This document shows positions 1 to 9,900 of a stretch of 64,000 nt of DNA, piece after piece (position 1 is the stretch's first letter; every line of letters begins with the position of its first letter). The translations under genes were made by a program, and so were the position numbers. Source of the stretch: Aequorivita sublithincola DSM 14238 (GTDB lineage: Bacteria > Bacteroidota > Bacteroidia > Flavobacteriales > Flavobacteriaceae). The notes under the pieces were generated by a model that was not told the DNA's origin, did not search any database, and saw only the letters and a list, made by a program, of their open reading frames with translations. Location of the stretch: positions 208,501-272,500 of the forward strand of contig NC_018013.1 of assembly GCF_000265385.1 (NCBI RefSeq), written 5' to 3'.

Positions 1-70
1 CATAGCCAATATCCCAGCCTGTTTCGCCGCTAAGATATTTTTGATTCCAAAAAGATTCTAGATCTTTCAT
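1..70 (-). CDS. SAM-dependent methyltransferase, N-terminal fragment (cut by window edge)
   Basis: Only the first 23 codons are in the window, starting at the ATG complementary to 68-70. The peptide begins MKDLESFWNQKYLSGETGWD, a pattern with FW-N-x-x-Y, then G-x-TGWD, found at the start of small Bacteroidota methyltransferases of the thiopurine S-methyltransferase-like type. The rest of the gene, including the SAM-binding motif, lies left of base 1. The family call rests on this short N-terminus only. Confidence 0.55.
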   Translation of the reverse strand, partial: MKDLESFWNQKYLSGETGWDIGY

Positions 71-175
71 AAGTCATTTTTCAATTTATACAACTAATTC
101 TAATTATCTCTTTTTGTCTTTCTTTGTTAAGGGATCAACTCACATTAATTTGCAGTGATCCTCAAACTATTCAGA

Positions 176-592
176 TTATTCTATTTCATTGTCATACATA
201 TAATCGGCTATTTGGCGAATAGTGTTCTCTGGATAAAATTGATAAGGCATCAAGCCAAATTTCTTAACTTCTTCTGGCATTTTTGATTTTTCCGAAGAAG
301 GATTTTTAGTCCATTCAATTATTTCCGCTACAAAATCTTCTTTTGAAGTATCTTCAGAAATATAATTCATTTTCACTGCAATCATTGGCGGTGCCATCAT
401 TTCTTCCTCTGTAGATTTCGGATTGTGGCAAGCATAACAGTTGTTTTCCATTAATTTTTTTCCAGGATGTTCTTGGCTCAGTTTAAATTCAACACTTTCA
501 TTCTTTTCAGTTATTGTCAAATAACTACTGTGATTTTGATTATTACAAGCCGCTAAAAGTATTATGAAAAAAAGTGTTGCTAAAAATCTCAT
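176..592 (-). CDS. Monohaem cytochrome c lipoprotein
   Basis: A 138-residue exported haem protein. Residues 1-16 form a lipoprotein signal peptide ending in the lipobox LAAC (Cys16), so it is probably anchored to a membrane facing the periplasm. A single CxxCH haem-attachment motif (CYACH) lies at residues 52-56, and Met115 in the GLMPY segment is a plausible axial ligand. It likely carries electrons in the envelope; the donor and acceptor cannot be read from sequence. It lies downstream of and co-oriented with a Crp/Fnr regulator gene, about 110 bp away, but has its own candidate promoter. The cytochrome call is strong; the partner is unknown. Confidence 0.85.
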   Translation of the reverse strand: MRFLATLFFIILLAACNNQNHSSYLTITEKNESVEFKLSQEHPGKKLMENNCYACHNPKSTEEEMMAPPMIAVKMNYISEDTSKEDFVAEIIEWTKNPSSEKSKMPEEVKKFGLMPYQFYPENTIRQIADYMYDNEIE

Positions 593-671
593 ATATCAAG
601 TTTTAGGTTGTGAACAAATTAAAATTTATGTAACAGAGTATTATTAATGCTAACAAAAGTTAGAATTCCAG

Positions 672-699
672 CAAATATAAAGAAAGCTCTGATTAGCAA
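672..699 (-). promoter_or_regulatory. Candidate Bacteroidota promoter for the cytochrome c gene
   Basis: On the minus strand a TTG (697-699) is followed 17 bases later by TATATTTG (672-679), matching the Bacteroidota -7 box TAnnTTTG. The spacer is a little shorter than the usual 19-21. The leader to the cytochrome start would be about 75 nt, and the -33 element sits against the stop codon of the upstream regulator gene. Confidence 0.4.
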
Positions 700-701
700 A
701 A

Positions 702-1334
702 TTAAAGCGAAACTATCTGAATACTATTTCTATAGAGTTCTATTTTCCCAAGAGATTCAAGCTTTTTAAGCAAGCGCGAAACCACTACACGAGATGTGTT
801 AAGCTCATAAGCAATTTCCTGATGTGTGGAATTAATCACAGAATCATTGGTTACCTTTTGCTTATTCTGAAGGTATTTTACGAGGCGCTCATCCATATTA
901 AGAAACGCAATGCTGTCAATGGTTTCAAGCATTTCGGTAAGGCGTTTTTGGTAACTTTGAAATACAAAATTCCGCCAACTTTTATACTTGCCCGTCCATT
1001 CCTCCATTTTTTGGATGGGAATCATAATTAATGTTGTGTCAAGTTCCGCAATTGCCCGAATTTCGCTCTTTTTCTGACCTAAACAACAAGTTAAAGTCAT
1101 TGCGCAAGTATCGCCGCGCTCTAAGAAATAGAGCAATAGTTCGTCTCCATTATCATCTTCTCTCAAAATTTTAATTGCACCCGAAATTAGCAGAGGCATA
1201 GACCTCACATAATCACCAATTTCTATCAATTTTTCGCCTTCTACTACTTCTTTTAAAACACCTACCTCATTGATTTCCAGAATGAGTGCTTCTTCAAAAA
1301 TATGAGTGAAATTTTCTCTAATATTATCAATCAT
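702..1334 (-). CDS. Crp/Fnr family transcriptional regulator
   Basis: A 210-residue cytoplasmic regulator. It has an N-terminal cyclic-nucleotide-type beta-barrel (about residues 25-115, with the GDYVRSMPLLISGAIKIL strand pattern) and a C-terminal winged helix (about 150-205, recognition segment NTSRVVVSRLLKKLE). Length is normal for the family. Three cysteines (77, 83, 84) lie in the effector domain next to the usual phosphate-binding position, while the canonical cAMP-binding residues are not evident, so it may sense a redox or thiol signal rather than cAMP; that is inference. It stands just upstream of the cytochrome c gene on the same strand, a plausible target. Confidence 0.85.
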   Translation of the reverse strand: MIDNIRENFTHIFEEALILEINEVGVLKEVVEGEKLIEIGDYVRSMPLLISGAIKILREDDNGDELLLYFLERGDTCAMTLTCCLGQKKSEIRAIAELDTTLIMIPIQKMEEWTGKYKSWRNFVFQSYQKRLTEMLETIDSIAFLNMDERLVKYLQNKQKVTNDSVINSTHQEIAYELNTSRVVVSRLLKKLESLGKIELYRNSIQIVSL

Positions 1335-1517
1335 GAAAAAGTTTTATTGGCAGAGTATAAAGAACGAAAATACCGATTTTAAATTTGTTATTTAGAATTT
1401 TTGTCTGGTTCAGATGGTTCGAATTGTTTCTAAGTATCAATAGAAATTGAATTTTGTTATGGAAACAACACTCCCTTTTTAATCTTTAAATAAAAAGCTA
1501 TAAAATTAGAACACGCA

Positions 1518-2282
1518 CTAAATTCCAATTTCAAGCTTAATGGGGCAATGATCGGAGCCAAAATATTCCGATAATATTTCTACTTTATTTACTTTTTCAA
1601 CCAAAGGGTTGCTAACTAAAAAATAATCTATTCGCCATCCAGTGTTTCGCTCTCTAGATTTAAAACGATAGCTCCAATAGGTGTAAGCAACTGTTTCTGG
1701 ATGGAAGTGTCTAAATGTATCTACAAAACCTTCATTTAGAAAGTTGTCCATCCCATCAATTTCTATTTGCGTGTAGCCCGCGGTTTTATTGTAATTTGCT
1801 TTGTCATTTTTAAGATCAATGGCTTGATGTGCAACATTTAAGTCGCCACAGAGGATTACAGATTTCGTTTTCTCTATATTTTTGAGATAGTTATGAAAAT
1901 CGGTATCCCAACCTTTTCTATAATCTAGTCTTTCCAATTTTTGTCCCGAATTAGGAACGTAAACGTTCACCAAATAGAAGGTATCATATTCTGCGCAGAT
2001 TACGCGTCCTTCTGTATCGTGCTCTGCAATTCCCATATCATAAGTAACTGATATCGGTTCTTTTTTACTCAAAATAGCAACTCCAGAATATCCCTTTCTT
2101 TCTGCCGAATTATAATATTGGTGATAATCTGTCATTTCAGACAAAGCTTCCTCAACTTCCTCGTTCTGCGCTTTTGTTTCTTGAAGACAAAGAACATCCG
2201 GATCCATTTTAGAGATATCATCAAAAAAATCTTTTTTAGTGATTGCTCTTACGCCATTTACATTCCAAGAGATTATTTTCAT
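1518..2282 (-). CDS. xth: Exodeoxyribonuclease III (class II AP endonuclease)
   Basis: A 254-residue repair nuclease of the EEP fold, which cleaves DNA 5' to abasic sites and removes 3' blocking groups using a metal ion. The family motifs appear in order: the N-terminal SWNVNG, LQET with the metal-binding Glu35, the central CGDLNV, and GSDHCPI near the C-terminus with the catalytic His. Its length equals that of other ExoIII/ExoA proteins. It is a single-gene unit; the start is the only ATG that keeps the N-terminal beta strand. Confidence 0.95.
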   Translation of the reverse strand: MKIISWNVNGVRAITKKDFFDDISKMDPDVLCLQETKAQNEEVEEALSEMTDYHQYYNSAERKGYSGVAILSKKEPISVTYDMGIAEHDTEGRVICAEYDTFYLVNVYVPNSGQKLERLDYRKGWDTDFHNYLKNIEKTKSVILCGDLNVAHQAIDLKNDKANYNKTAGYTQIEIDGMDNFLNEGFVDTFRHFHPETVAYTYWSYRFKSRERNTGWRIDYFLVSNPLVEKVNKVEILSEYFGSDHCPIKLEIGI

Positions 2283-2372
2283 CGTTTAGTTTATCTTTTT
2301 GTAAATATCAGAAAGGCCTATTGAATTTCCAATAATATGTTTATGAAATATGTAAACTGAATTCTCAAAAAA

Positions 2373-2951
2373 TCAAAATTCCCAAGCCAAGCCTATTCCG
2401 AAGGAAATATAATTGAGTTTAAGCTCTGTTTCCACATTAGCGATTTCCGCATCTCTTGAAAGTGAACGATATCTAATCTCAGGTCTAAAAGAGAGATTTG
2501 AGGCAAATTCATAATCAACACCCAATGCCGCTTGCCATCCAAATCCGTAACCCGAATCCGCATTAATAGTGTTGGAATTATTTTCCAGTTGTATATGGTT
2601 GTACACTGCTCCTGCTTTTGCTAAATAAGAAAATGCTGAAGTTCCAATGGGGCGGATAATCTGGAAACCAAAGGTAAATCCTGTTTCTTCAAAAGTGAAA
2701 TTTTCTTTTAATAATCTATCGTCTCCTTTAAATTGATTTAAACCCCAGCCTGCGTAAACAGCTAAGTGAGGCATTAATTTATAGGCGCCTATAAGTTCAA
2801 AACCATATCCTACTTTTGAATCGATATTACCAGAATCACTTGTGGGGAAATTTAAACCCGGTCTAAACTCCATTGACCATTTTTCCTGTGTTTTTGCAGT
2901 GAATGAAATCAGAAGGATTGCTGTAGCTATCAATAAAATGTGTTTTTTCAT
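2373..2951 (-). CDS. Outer-membrane beta-barrel protein
   Basis: About 192 residues from the ATG at 2949-2951, chosen because a typical signal peptide (MKKHILLIATAILL, cleavage near residue 22) begins there; another ATG 18 bases upstream would add a polar tail in front. The rest alternates hydrophobic and polar residues in short strands rich in Gly and aromatics (GYGFELIGAYKL, GWGLNQF, ISFGIGLAWEF) and ends in an aromatic residue, as in small OmpW/OmpA-type barrels. I cannot assign a ligand or function. It stands alone between exonuclease III and the carboxylase operon. Confidence 0.75.
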   Translation of the reverse strand: MKKHILLIATAILLISFTAKTQEKWSMEFRPGLNFPTSDSGNIDSKVGYGFELIGAYKLMPHLAVYAGWGLNQFKGDDRLLKENFTFEETGFTFGFQIIRPIGTSAFSYLAKAGAVYNHIQLENNSNTINADSGYGFGWQAALGVDYEFASNLSFRPEIRYRSLSRDAEIANVETELKLNYISFGIGLAWEF

Positions 2952-3141
2952 TGTGTTTTGGGTTCTCATTAAATTCTAACCCAAATTACTTTGAAAAAAA
3001 ATCTTTAACTATGACTTAAGTCAGTTTAAAACTGTTTTTTAGTTAATTAAAATACCAATCACTCAAACGTTAACACTGGCATCAATCTCGTTTATAACAA
3101 ATCTTTCAAACTAATAAAATGTAGTGAAATATGACGAAAAT

Positions 3142-4683
3142 TTATAACGGAATATTGCCGTGTTTTCGGTTTGGTCGCGGAACGTCTTTGGTTTCTAGCA
3201 TCGCGAAAGCTTTCAAAAGTTTTCTACGAGTTTCTCTTGGTTGAATTACCTCATCAATAAATCCGCGTTGAGCTGCTTTAAAAGGATTAGCAAATGTTTC
3301 GGCATATTCAGCTTCTTTTTCTGAGAGTTTTAACTCAGGGTTTTCGGCTGCAGCAATTTCTTTTCTAAAAATAATCTCACTCGCTCCCTTTGCTCCCATC
3401 ACAGCGATTTCAGCCGTTGGCCAAGCGTAGTTCATATCTGCGCCTATGTGTTTACTGTTCATTACGTCATACGCTCCACCATAAGCCTTTCGTGTAATTA
3501 CGGTAACTCTTGGAACGGTCGCTTCGCTTAATGCGTAAAGTAATTTGGCCCCGTTCAGAATAATTCCGTTCCATTCTTGGTCGGTTCCCGGAAGAAATCC
3601 TGGAACATCAACCAAAACTAAAAGCGGGATATTGAAGCAATCGCAAAAACGTGTGAATCGTGCTCCTTTTTTGGAACTGTCTACATCCAAAACTCCCGCT
3701 AAACTCATCGGCTGGTTTGCAACTATCCCGATGCTTCTTCCGCCAAGTCTCGCAAAACCTACTATAATATTTTCTGCGTAATCTTTATGAACTTCAAAAA
3801 AGGAATCTTCATCTATTGTTCCTTTTATTACATCGTGCATATCATAAGGCTTGTTGGCAGAATCTGGTACAATGGTTTCCAATTCATCACGAAATTCATC
3901 AGCAGCTTTAAACGGTAGTTTTTCAGTAAGGGTTTTATTATTCTGCGGAAGATAACTGAGCAAAGTTTTTATTTGTTCTAAGCACACAATATCATTCGCA
4001 GCTGTAAAGTGTGTTACGCCACTTTTTGTAGCGTGAGTTCTAGCGCCACCAAGTTCTTCTGAAGTTACATTTTCATTGGTAACGGTTTTTACAACGTTTG
4101 GACCAGTAACAAACATATAACTACTATCCTGCACCATTAATGTGAAATCTGTCATTGCTGGAGAATAAACCGCTCCGCCTGCACACGGCCCCATAATAGC
4201 TGAAATCTGCGGAATTACGCCTGAAGCTTGCACGTTTCTATAAAAAATATCTGCATAACCACCTAAAGACCGAACGCCTTCCTGAATACGTGCGCCACCT
4301 GAGTCATTTAAGCCAATAACCGGTGCGCCAACGCTCACGGCGTGATCCATTATTTTACATATTTTCTCAGCGTGAGTTTCTGAAAGCGCGCCTCCAAAAA
4401 CCGTAAAATCTTGGGCAAAAATATAAACTAAACGTCCGTTTATTGTGCCATAACCGGTAACCACGCCATCGCCGTAGTAGATTTCTTTTTGCATATCAAA
4501 ATCTGTGGTTCGATGGGTTACAAGAATGCCCATTTCTTCAAAAGAACCTTCGTCTAAAAGATATTCTACGCGCTCACGAGCGGTTAGTTTTTTCTTTTCG
4601 TGCTGTTTTGAAATCCGTTTTTCGCCGCCGCCTTTTTTGGCTTCTTGAATTATTTCTTGCAATTTTTTATTATTGTCAGTCAT
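3142..4683 (-). CDS. pccB: Acyl-CoA carboxylase, carboxyltransferase (beta) subunit
   Basis: A 513-residue carboxyltransferase that moves CO2 from carboxybiotin to an acyl-CoA, most likely propionyl-CoA. It has the two crotonase-like halves of the biotin-dependent carboxyltransferase family, with the GGARIQEG and [12 protein letters not shown] oxyanion segments in the first half and the [10 protein letters not shown] and GGAYDVM segments in the second. The ATG at 4681-4683 (MTDNNKK) matches the usual family N-terminus; the longer frame adds eight residues. It is the third gene of an operon after the biotin carrier and biotin carboxylase. Substrate (propionyl-, methylcrotonyl- or acetyl-CoA) is inferred from family resemblance only. 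Confidence 0.9.
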   Translation of the reverse strand: MTDNNKKLQEIIQEAKKGGGEKRISKQHEKKKLTARERVEYLLDEGSFEEMGILVTHRTTDFDMQKEIYYGDGVVTGYGTINGRLVYIFAQDFTVFGGALSETHAEKICKIMDHAVSVGAPVIGLNDSGGARIQEGVRSLGGYADIFYRNVQASGVIPQISAIMGPCAGGAVYSPAMTDFTLMVQDSSYMFVTGPNVVKTVTNENVTSEELGGARTHATKSGVTHFTAANDIVCLEQIKTLLSYLPQNNKTLTEKLPFKAADEFRDELETIVPDSANKPYDMHDVIKGTIDEDSFFEVHKDYAENIIVGFARLGGRSIGIVANQPMSLAGVLDVDSSKKGARFTRFCDCFNIPLLVLVDVPGFLPGTDQEWNGIILNGAKLLYALSEATVPRVTVITRKAYGGAYDVMNSKHIGADMNYAWPTAEIAVMGAKGASEIIFRKEIAAAENPELKLSEKEAEYAETFANPFKAAQRGFIDEVIQPRETRRKLLKAFAMLETKDVPRPNRKHGNIPL

Positions 4684-4697
4684 AGAGTTAATTATTT

Positions 4698-4785
4698 CTC
4701 TGCGCAACTCTGTGTTTTTCTCCGTGTAACTCTGCGTAATAGCTATTTCACGGAGTTACACAAAGAACCGCAGAGGTTCACAGAG
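4698..4785. repeat. Imperfect palindromic intergenic repeat (CTCTGTG type)
   Basis: Two arms of about 43 bases, beginning CTCTGCGCAACTC and ending GGTTCACAGAG, are reverse complements with several mismatches and meet at AATAGCTATT. Segments such as CTCTGTG and CGGAGTTACAC are typical of a dispersed Bacteroidota repeat; a relative lies at 25219-25262. It separates the carboxylase beta gene from the biotin carboxylase gene and contains the last codons and stop of the latter. Confidence 0.7.
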
Positions 4786-6226
4786 TTTTTGGTAATCGAA
4801 GTTTTTCTGAATCTTTTAAATATTGTTGTAATGCGAAAAGTGCTGCTATTTTTGCTTCTTCTTCATTGATTGCTTTTAACTTTTCTTCGGAATAGTATTT
4901 CTTTACAAAGTTAGTGTCGAAATTTCCACTTCTAAAAGCTTCATGCTCAAAGACAAATTTTCCAAACGGAAGTGTTGTGCTAACACCTTCAACTTTATAT
5001 TCTGAAATGGCTTCCAGCATTGTTTGCATCGCTTCATTCCGCGTTTTTCCGTAGGTTATCAATTTGGAAAGCATTGGATCATACTGAATTGGAACTTGCA
5101 TTCCTTCCGTAAACCCATCGTCCACACGAATATTTTTTCCGCTCGGCGGACGATAAACTTCCAGTTTTCCAACGCTCGGCATAAAATTGTTTAGCGAATC
5201 TTCTGCGTAAACGCGAAGCTCAAAAGCGTGTCCTGTTATTTTTAAATCTTCCTGTAAAAAGGAAAGTTTTTCGTTATTGGCAACGTTTATTTGCTGTTCT
5301 ACCAAGTCGAGTCCTGTGATAAGTTCTGTAACGGGATGTTCCACTTGTAAGCGCGTATTCATTTCTAGAAAATAGAAATTGAGTTTATCATCTAAAAGAA
5401 ATTCCACAGTTCCTGCTCCTACATAATCACAAGCTTTTGCAACTTTTACAGCTGCTTCGCCCATTTCTTTGCGCAATTCTGGCGTCAAAACTGAAGATGG
5501 TGCTTCTTCAACCACTTTTTGGTGGCGACGCTGAATGCTGCATTCTCGCTCAAAAAGATAAACCGTGTTTCCAAAGTTATCAGCTAAAACCTGAATTTCG
5601 ATATGTCTAGGCGAAGTCACAAACTTTTCAATAAAAACCGAGCCATCACCAAAAGCATTTTCGGCTTCGCTGATGGCGCGTTTCATTTGGTCTTCAAATT
5701 CTTCTGAATTTTCAACAATTCGCATTCCTTTTCCGCCGCCACCTGCTGATGCTTTTATGAGGATTGGAAAACCTATATCTTTTGCAATTTCTTTTGCTGC
5801 GTTAACATCTTTGATGGCTTCAGCAGTTCCAGGAACCATTGGAATATTGTATTTTTTCACCGCATCTTTCGCTGCGAGTTTGCTTCCCATTATACGAATA
5901 GCGTGCGACCTAGGACCGATGAAAATCATTCCACTTTTTTCAACGTGTTCGCCAAATTCAGCGTTTTCACTTAAGAATCCGTAACCTGGATGAATTGCAT
6001 CTACATTTAATTCCTGTGCAACTTTTATAATATTATCTCCTAAAAGATAGGATTCGTTGGAAGGTGGTGGACCAATACAAACTGCTTCATCTGCAAACTT
6101 TACGTGTGGTGCATTTCTATCTGCTTCGGAATAAACGGCAACCGTTTTAATGCCCATATTTCGGGCGGTTTTCATTATTCGCAAAGCTATTTCGCCTCTA
6201 TTGGCGACTAATATTTTCTTAATCAT
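4778..6226 (-). CDS. Acyl-CoA/acetyl-CoA carboxylase, biotin carboxylase subunit
   Basis: A 482-residue ATP-grasp enzyme that carboxylates the biotin of its carrier protein using bicarbonate and ATP. Visible features are the N-terminal KKILVANRGEIALR, the glycine-rich ATP loop KASAGGGGKGMR, the EMNTRLQVEHPVTE active-site segment and a C-terminal biotin-carboxylase domain. The ATG at 6224-6226 is chosen because the protein then begins MIKKILVANRG, the family standard; it overlaps the upstream carrier gene by 8 bases, showing coupled translation. The final codons (T-L-stop) come from a palindromic repeat, so the tail may be a recent addition. Confidence 0.93.
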   Translation of the reverse strand: MIKKILVANRGEIALRIMKTARNMGIKTVAVYSEADRNAPHVKFADEAVCIGPPPSNESYLLGDNIIKVAQELNVDAIHPGYGFLSENAEFGEHVEKSGMIFIGPRSHAIRIMGSKLAAKDAVKKYNIPMVPGTAEAIKDVNAAKEIAKDIGFPILIKASAGGGGKGMRIVENSEEFEDQMKRAISEAENAFGDGSVFIEKFVTSPRHIEIQVLADNFGNTVYLFERECSIQRRHQKVVEEAPSSVLTPELRKEMGEAAVKVAKACDYVGAGTVEFLLDDKLNFYFLEMNTRLQVEHPVTELITGLDLVEQQINVANNEKLSFLQEDLKITGHAFELRVYAEDSLNNFMPSVGKLEVYRPPSGKNIRVDDGFTEGMQVPIQYDPMLSKLITYGKTRNEAMQTMLEAISEYKVEGVSTTLPFGKFVFEHEAFRSGNFDTNFVKKYYSEEKLKAINEEEAKIAALFALQQYLKDSEKLRLPKTL

Positions 6227-6710
6227 TTTTCTGAAATTCAATTAGCAACTTACCCTTATCAACCGTTTCGCCTTTTGCGATTTTTACAGATTTTATAATT
6301 CCGTCGCGCGGCGCGGTTAAGGTGTTTTCCATTTTCATCGCTTCCAAAACACAGAGGAAATCACCTTTTTTAATGTTGTCTCCTACTGAAACATTTACTT
6401 CTAAAATCAATCCGGGCATAGGGGCGTTAATTTCATCTTCAACTGAAGCATTGCCCAATGAAAGACCCATTTTGGAAATAAGCGCGTCAAGTTCATTTTC
6501 TATTTTAACTTGATAGCGATTTCCATTGATTGATAATGTATAGTTTCTTTTAGTGAAATTAGCTTCAATGGTTTCAACCTCAACCGATTTGTTATTGTAG
6601 ATTATGTTGGATTTTATGTCGTCGGAAATGACGTCTAGTGTTTCCAAATCTTTCGAGTTCAATGAAAATTCAAAATTATCATTGACAATCGCTTTATATT
6701 TTTCTTCCAT
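6219..6710 (-). CDS. Biotin carboxyl carrier protein of the acyl-CoA carboxylase
   Basis: A 163-residue carrier. The C-terminal biotinyl domain (about residues 92-163) has the EAMKMEN motif with Lys126 as the biotin site, and a conserved proline/glycine turn (NAPMPGLI) before it. Residues 1-90 are a less conserved extension, presumably for docking to the carboxylase partners. It is the first gene of the operon, overlapping the biotin carboxylase start by 8 bases. In many propionyl-CoA carboxylases the carrier and carboxylase are fused; here they are separate. Confidence 0.92.
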   Translation of the reverse strand: MEEKYKAIVNDNFEFSLNSKDLETLDVISDDIKSNIIYNNKSVEVETIEANFTKRNYTLSINGNRYQVKIENELDALISKMGLSLGNASVEDEINAPMPGLILEVNVSVGDNIKKGDFLCVLEAMKMENTLTAPRDGIIKSVKIAKGETVDKGKLLIEFQKND

Positions 6711-6781
6711 AAACTGAAATTTTGATAAAGGTAAGATTTGTGGAAAGATTATACCAATAGGAAATACTTATATATAGAAAA

Positions 6782-6883
6782 GGTGTCTAAAAGGTAGTTT
6801 AAATATAGGTTTCAATCGCTCAGATTAGCTAAAAGAACCAGAAGTTCAACCTGACAATTGTAATAATTAACTTTTTAGACACC
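6782..6883. mobile_element. Short inverted-repeat element, MITE-like
   Basis: About 102 bp bounded by GGTGTCTAAAAGGTAGTT at 6782 and its near reverse complement AACTTTTTAGACACC ending at 6883. The interior is non-coding, without an open frame. Terminal inverted repeats of about 15 bp in a short AT-rich unit suggest a MITE or the joined ends of a lost insertion sequence; no target-site duplication is evident. It lies between the carboxylase operon start and the 3' end of the giant CHAT gene, so it might alternatively form a terminator-like structure. Confidence 0.5.
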
Positions 6884-6911
6884 AGCCTATGCTTCTAATT
6901 TATTGTTTCAA

Positions 6912-9900
6912 TTATTTTTTTGTGTTTGGTTTTGGTTTTGGTTTCGAGTCTGGTTTTGGTTTTGATTGCGATTTCTTTCCTTTAGCTATCGGGATCGATT
7001 TCGTCTCGATAGCTTTGGGGATCGCTTCAGTTTTGACTTCAACGATTGTCTTAGACTTTAGCTTTTTTCTTACTCCGCTCAACGCAGCTCTTAATTCGTT
7101 TATTCGGGTTTCTAAATCTTTTTGCGATTTATAACCTTCGCCTTTTAAACCTGCGACTGCATTGAGAGATTGGGTTAAGAATTCTAGATGTTCTAATTCT
7201 GCAGCTTTTTTCGCTTCGGAACCTGCTTTTCGCCAAATATTCTTAAAGTTTTTAGTTACCTCGTCCCATTTTGATTCAATTTTTTCATCTTCAACAACTA
7301 AGAGAAGACATAAATCAATATTTAAAGAAGCAATCAAATCCCAATAGTCAAGATCATCTATATTAGATCTTTCTTCTAATTTATTTTCTAAATCAATAAG
7401 CGTTTGCTTAGCCTCGGAAAAGGATCTTAGTTTGTATTTCTCCTTCTCAATAATAAACTCACCTCCATCTTTTATTGCTTCATTAAATACTAATAAGCAA
7501 CCAAGTTCAATTGAATTCACTAACGAATATGTTTTGTTAGAATTAAATTCGTTACCATAAGCTCGCTCGTAATGAGAGATTGCAGCTTTATAAGCATTCA
7601 CTCGTTTTTTAGAATCTGAAGCCAACATAGCTAGGCGTTTGTAGACGCTTCCCAAAAGATTATGACGTTCACCTGTTTCTCCAGCAAAGAGCAATACCGT
7701 AAGATCACTAATTACGCGTTCAATTTTTTGATATGCCTCTTTTTTTGACTCTGAGGAAGTATTTTCACTTTCAAAAATTTCCCTGATATAAAGTTTTGAA
7801 CGTGTGTTGCAGTATTTTTCCATACAAGAAAAGGAAAATTCTGCATTTTCTTTTCTTAGTAGCTCTTCATAGTTTCCGTTAGCTTCAATATACATTGCTA
7901 GTTCCTGATAGATTTTAGCCACTCTTTCTATAATCTGCGGAGTTCTGAAAACATCTCTATCTACGGCTGTCAATATGGTGTTCAATTCTGTTAAATGATC
8001 ATTATCTGTGCCAGTTGCCATCTGTAATTGGTTGAGCAAATTATCTAAATGAATCTCAGCCTCTTGCGGAACAATATAGCTTGGCGACCAAGAACCTGAT
8101 CCAACAGAGATACCTTTCAGCTTAAAGAAAGGGTCTCCATAACATTGATAGGCACCCCAAGTATTGTTTCCTGGGTGTTTTTCATAAATGTAATTACGTG
8201 CATTTTTAACGGCATCCCCAAAATTATATCCGGCAAACATGCTACTGTAAAAAACCTGTGCAAAATCCAACGCTGCGGCATCATTAACAGCCCAACCAGC
8301 CGCGATTACGACTTTTACACCTATACTTATCAATTCAGTACCTATGTTAGCGGCCAGTTTATAGCGATCTTGATAAAATCTTTCGTCTTCCGAATTAGTA
8401 TAACCAAGGTGACAGCAGTTTACGAAAACGAGTTCTGGAACTACTGGCATCTGTTTAATTTCGAATACAGTAAGGAATATTTCTTTTCCGATAACCATTC
8501 CTGATTTATTAGGGAATTTGGAATTGTAAACCCCGTGACCTGCCATATGGATTATTGAATAATCATTACAGAAAAAATTCTTGACAATGCTTTCGGCGCC
8601 AGTTCCTATAAGATGTGTGGTAGGATAACCCACGTTTTCCAGAGTATCTTTAACCATCATTCCTTCCTCTCTTGCGCCTGGCAATTGAGAAATGAAACCG
8701 TCTAATATTGGGTCGGCAATAATCAAGGCTCCTTTATCAGCTACACGTTTTATATTGATTCTGTAATCCTTCGTGGACAGTTGTCTAATCATTCCTGCGT
8801 TAATACACAATGGTTTCGCATTGGTTGTATTATCTTGAAGCAATTCCCAAGGATAGGAAGCAGTTTTGGTATCGAGAATCCAGGAAATGTTTCCTTTTCG
8901 TTTAAGTTTTTCTTTTAAGTTATTTGGAATTAATAATTCGAACAGTGTTTTTGCAGTACAGGCAGACCATTGATTACTGCTAGAAACTTCAGAAATAAAT
9001 AGGTCTATTAATGGAGTACTGCTGTAAAGTTGGTTCTCTTCTTCTCTAGAATCCCCAGTTGAAGAACCGAAAACCATACTGGAAGGCTCCCCTGTTTGCT
9101 CGTTGGCTTCTTTATACTTAATTGTTATCCTGTTCCACCAATCCTCTGCATTGTCCAAAGGAGTTCTCTTTTGAATTCCCAATAAGTTTTTGATTCGTTT
9201 GTTACCAATAATAATATTGTATGTTGAATTTTCTTTATTAGCAATTTTGTTGAGGACATACATACAATTTAAAGCTCTGTTTGCATAACGCTCCACGATT
9301 TCTATGTGTTGAACGGTTTTGTAACCATCGTCCGACAGCAATTTTATCTTTTCATTTGCTCGGTTCACGCCATCAATAATTGCTTTTAGGGAACCTTCAA
9401 CCGAAAGACCGCCATAGCCTGTCGCGATGATAAGGGAAGAAATTCCAATGCCTTTTTTAGGAACGTCAGCGCCACGAATAATTAGTAAATAATTCAAGAC
9501 TCCTTGTTCAATAGATTCTGAAAGCTGAAAGGACGTGAGTTGATCTGGTTCTCCGAGACCTACTATAATCGCGCCTTCATAGTCGCTATTATTCAATTTA
9601 CGAAATATGGCGTTTGTACCGATTTCACCAGGATAGAGCCCTAATCTATGTTTTGAAGTTAGGCTTCCTTCCATATAATTATCTATGGACTTTTCGGCAT
9701 AAAGCACACCATCATTCAAAAAGTGACCCGCAACAACAGGATAATCTGCATATCGTAAATCGCCATTGCTAACAGTAACTGTAACAGGAATTTCGCTACC
9801 AACTGGTTCTATCTCACCACCAAGACCTAAAATTGTTTTTTCCAATCCGCTTTCTGAAAGATCAAAATCAATATCTGGTTCGGCACGGAATATTTTTTCT

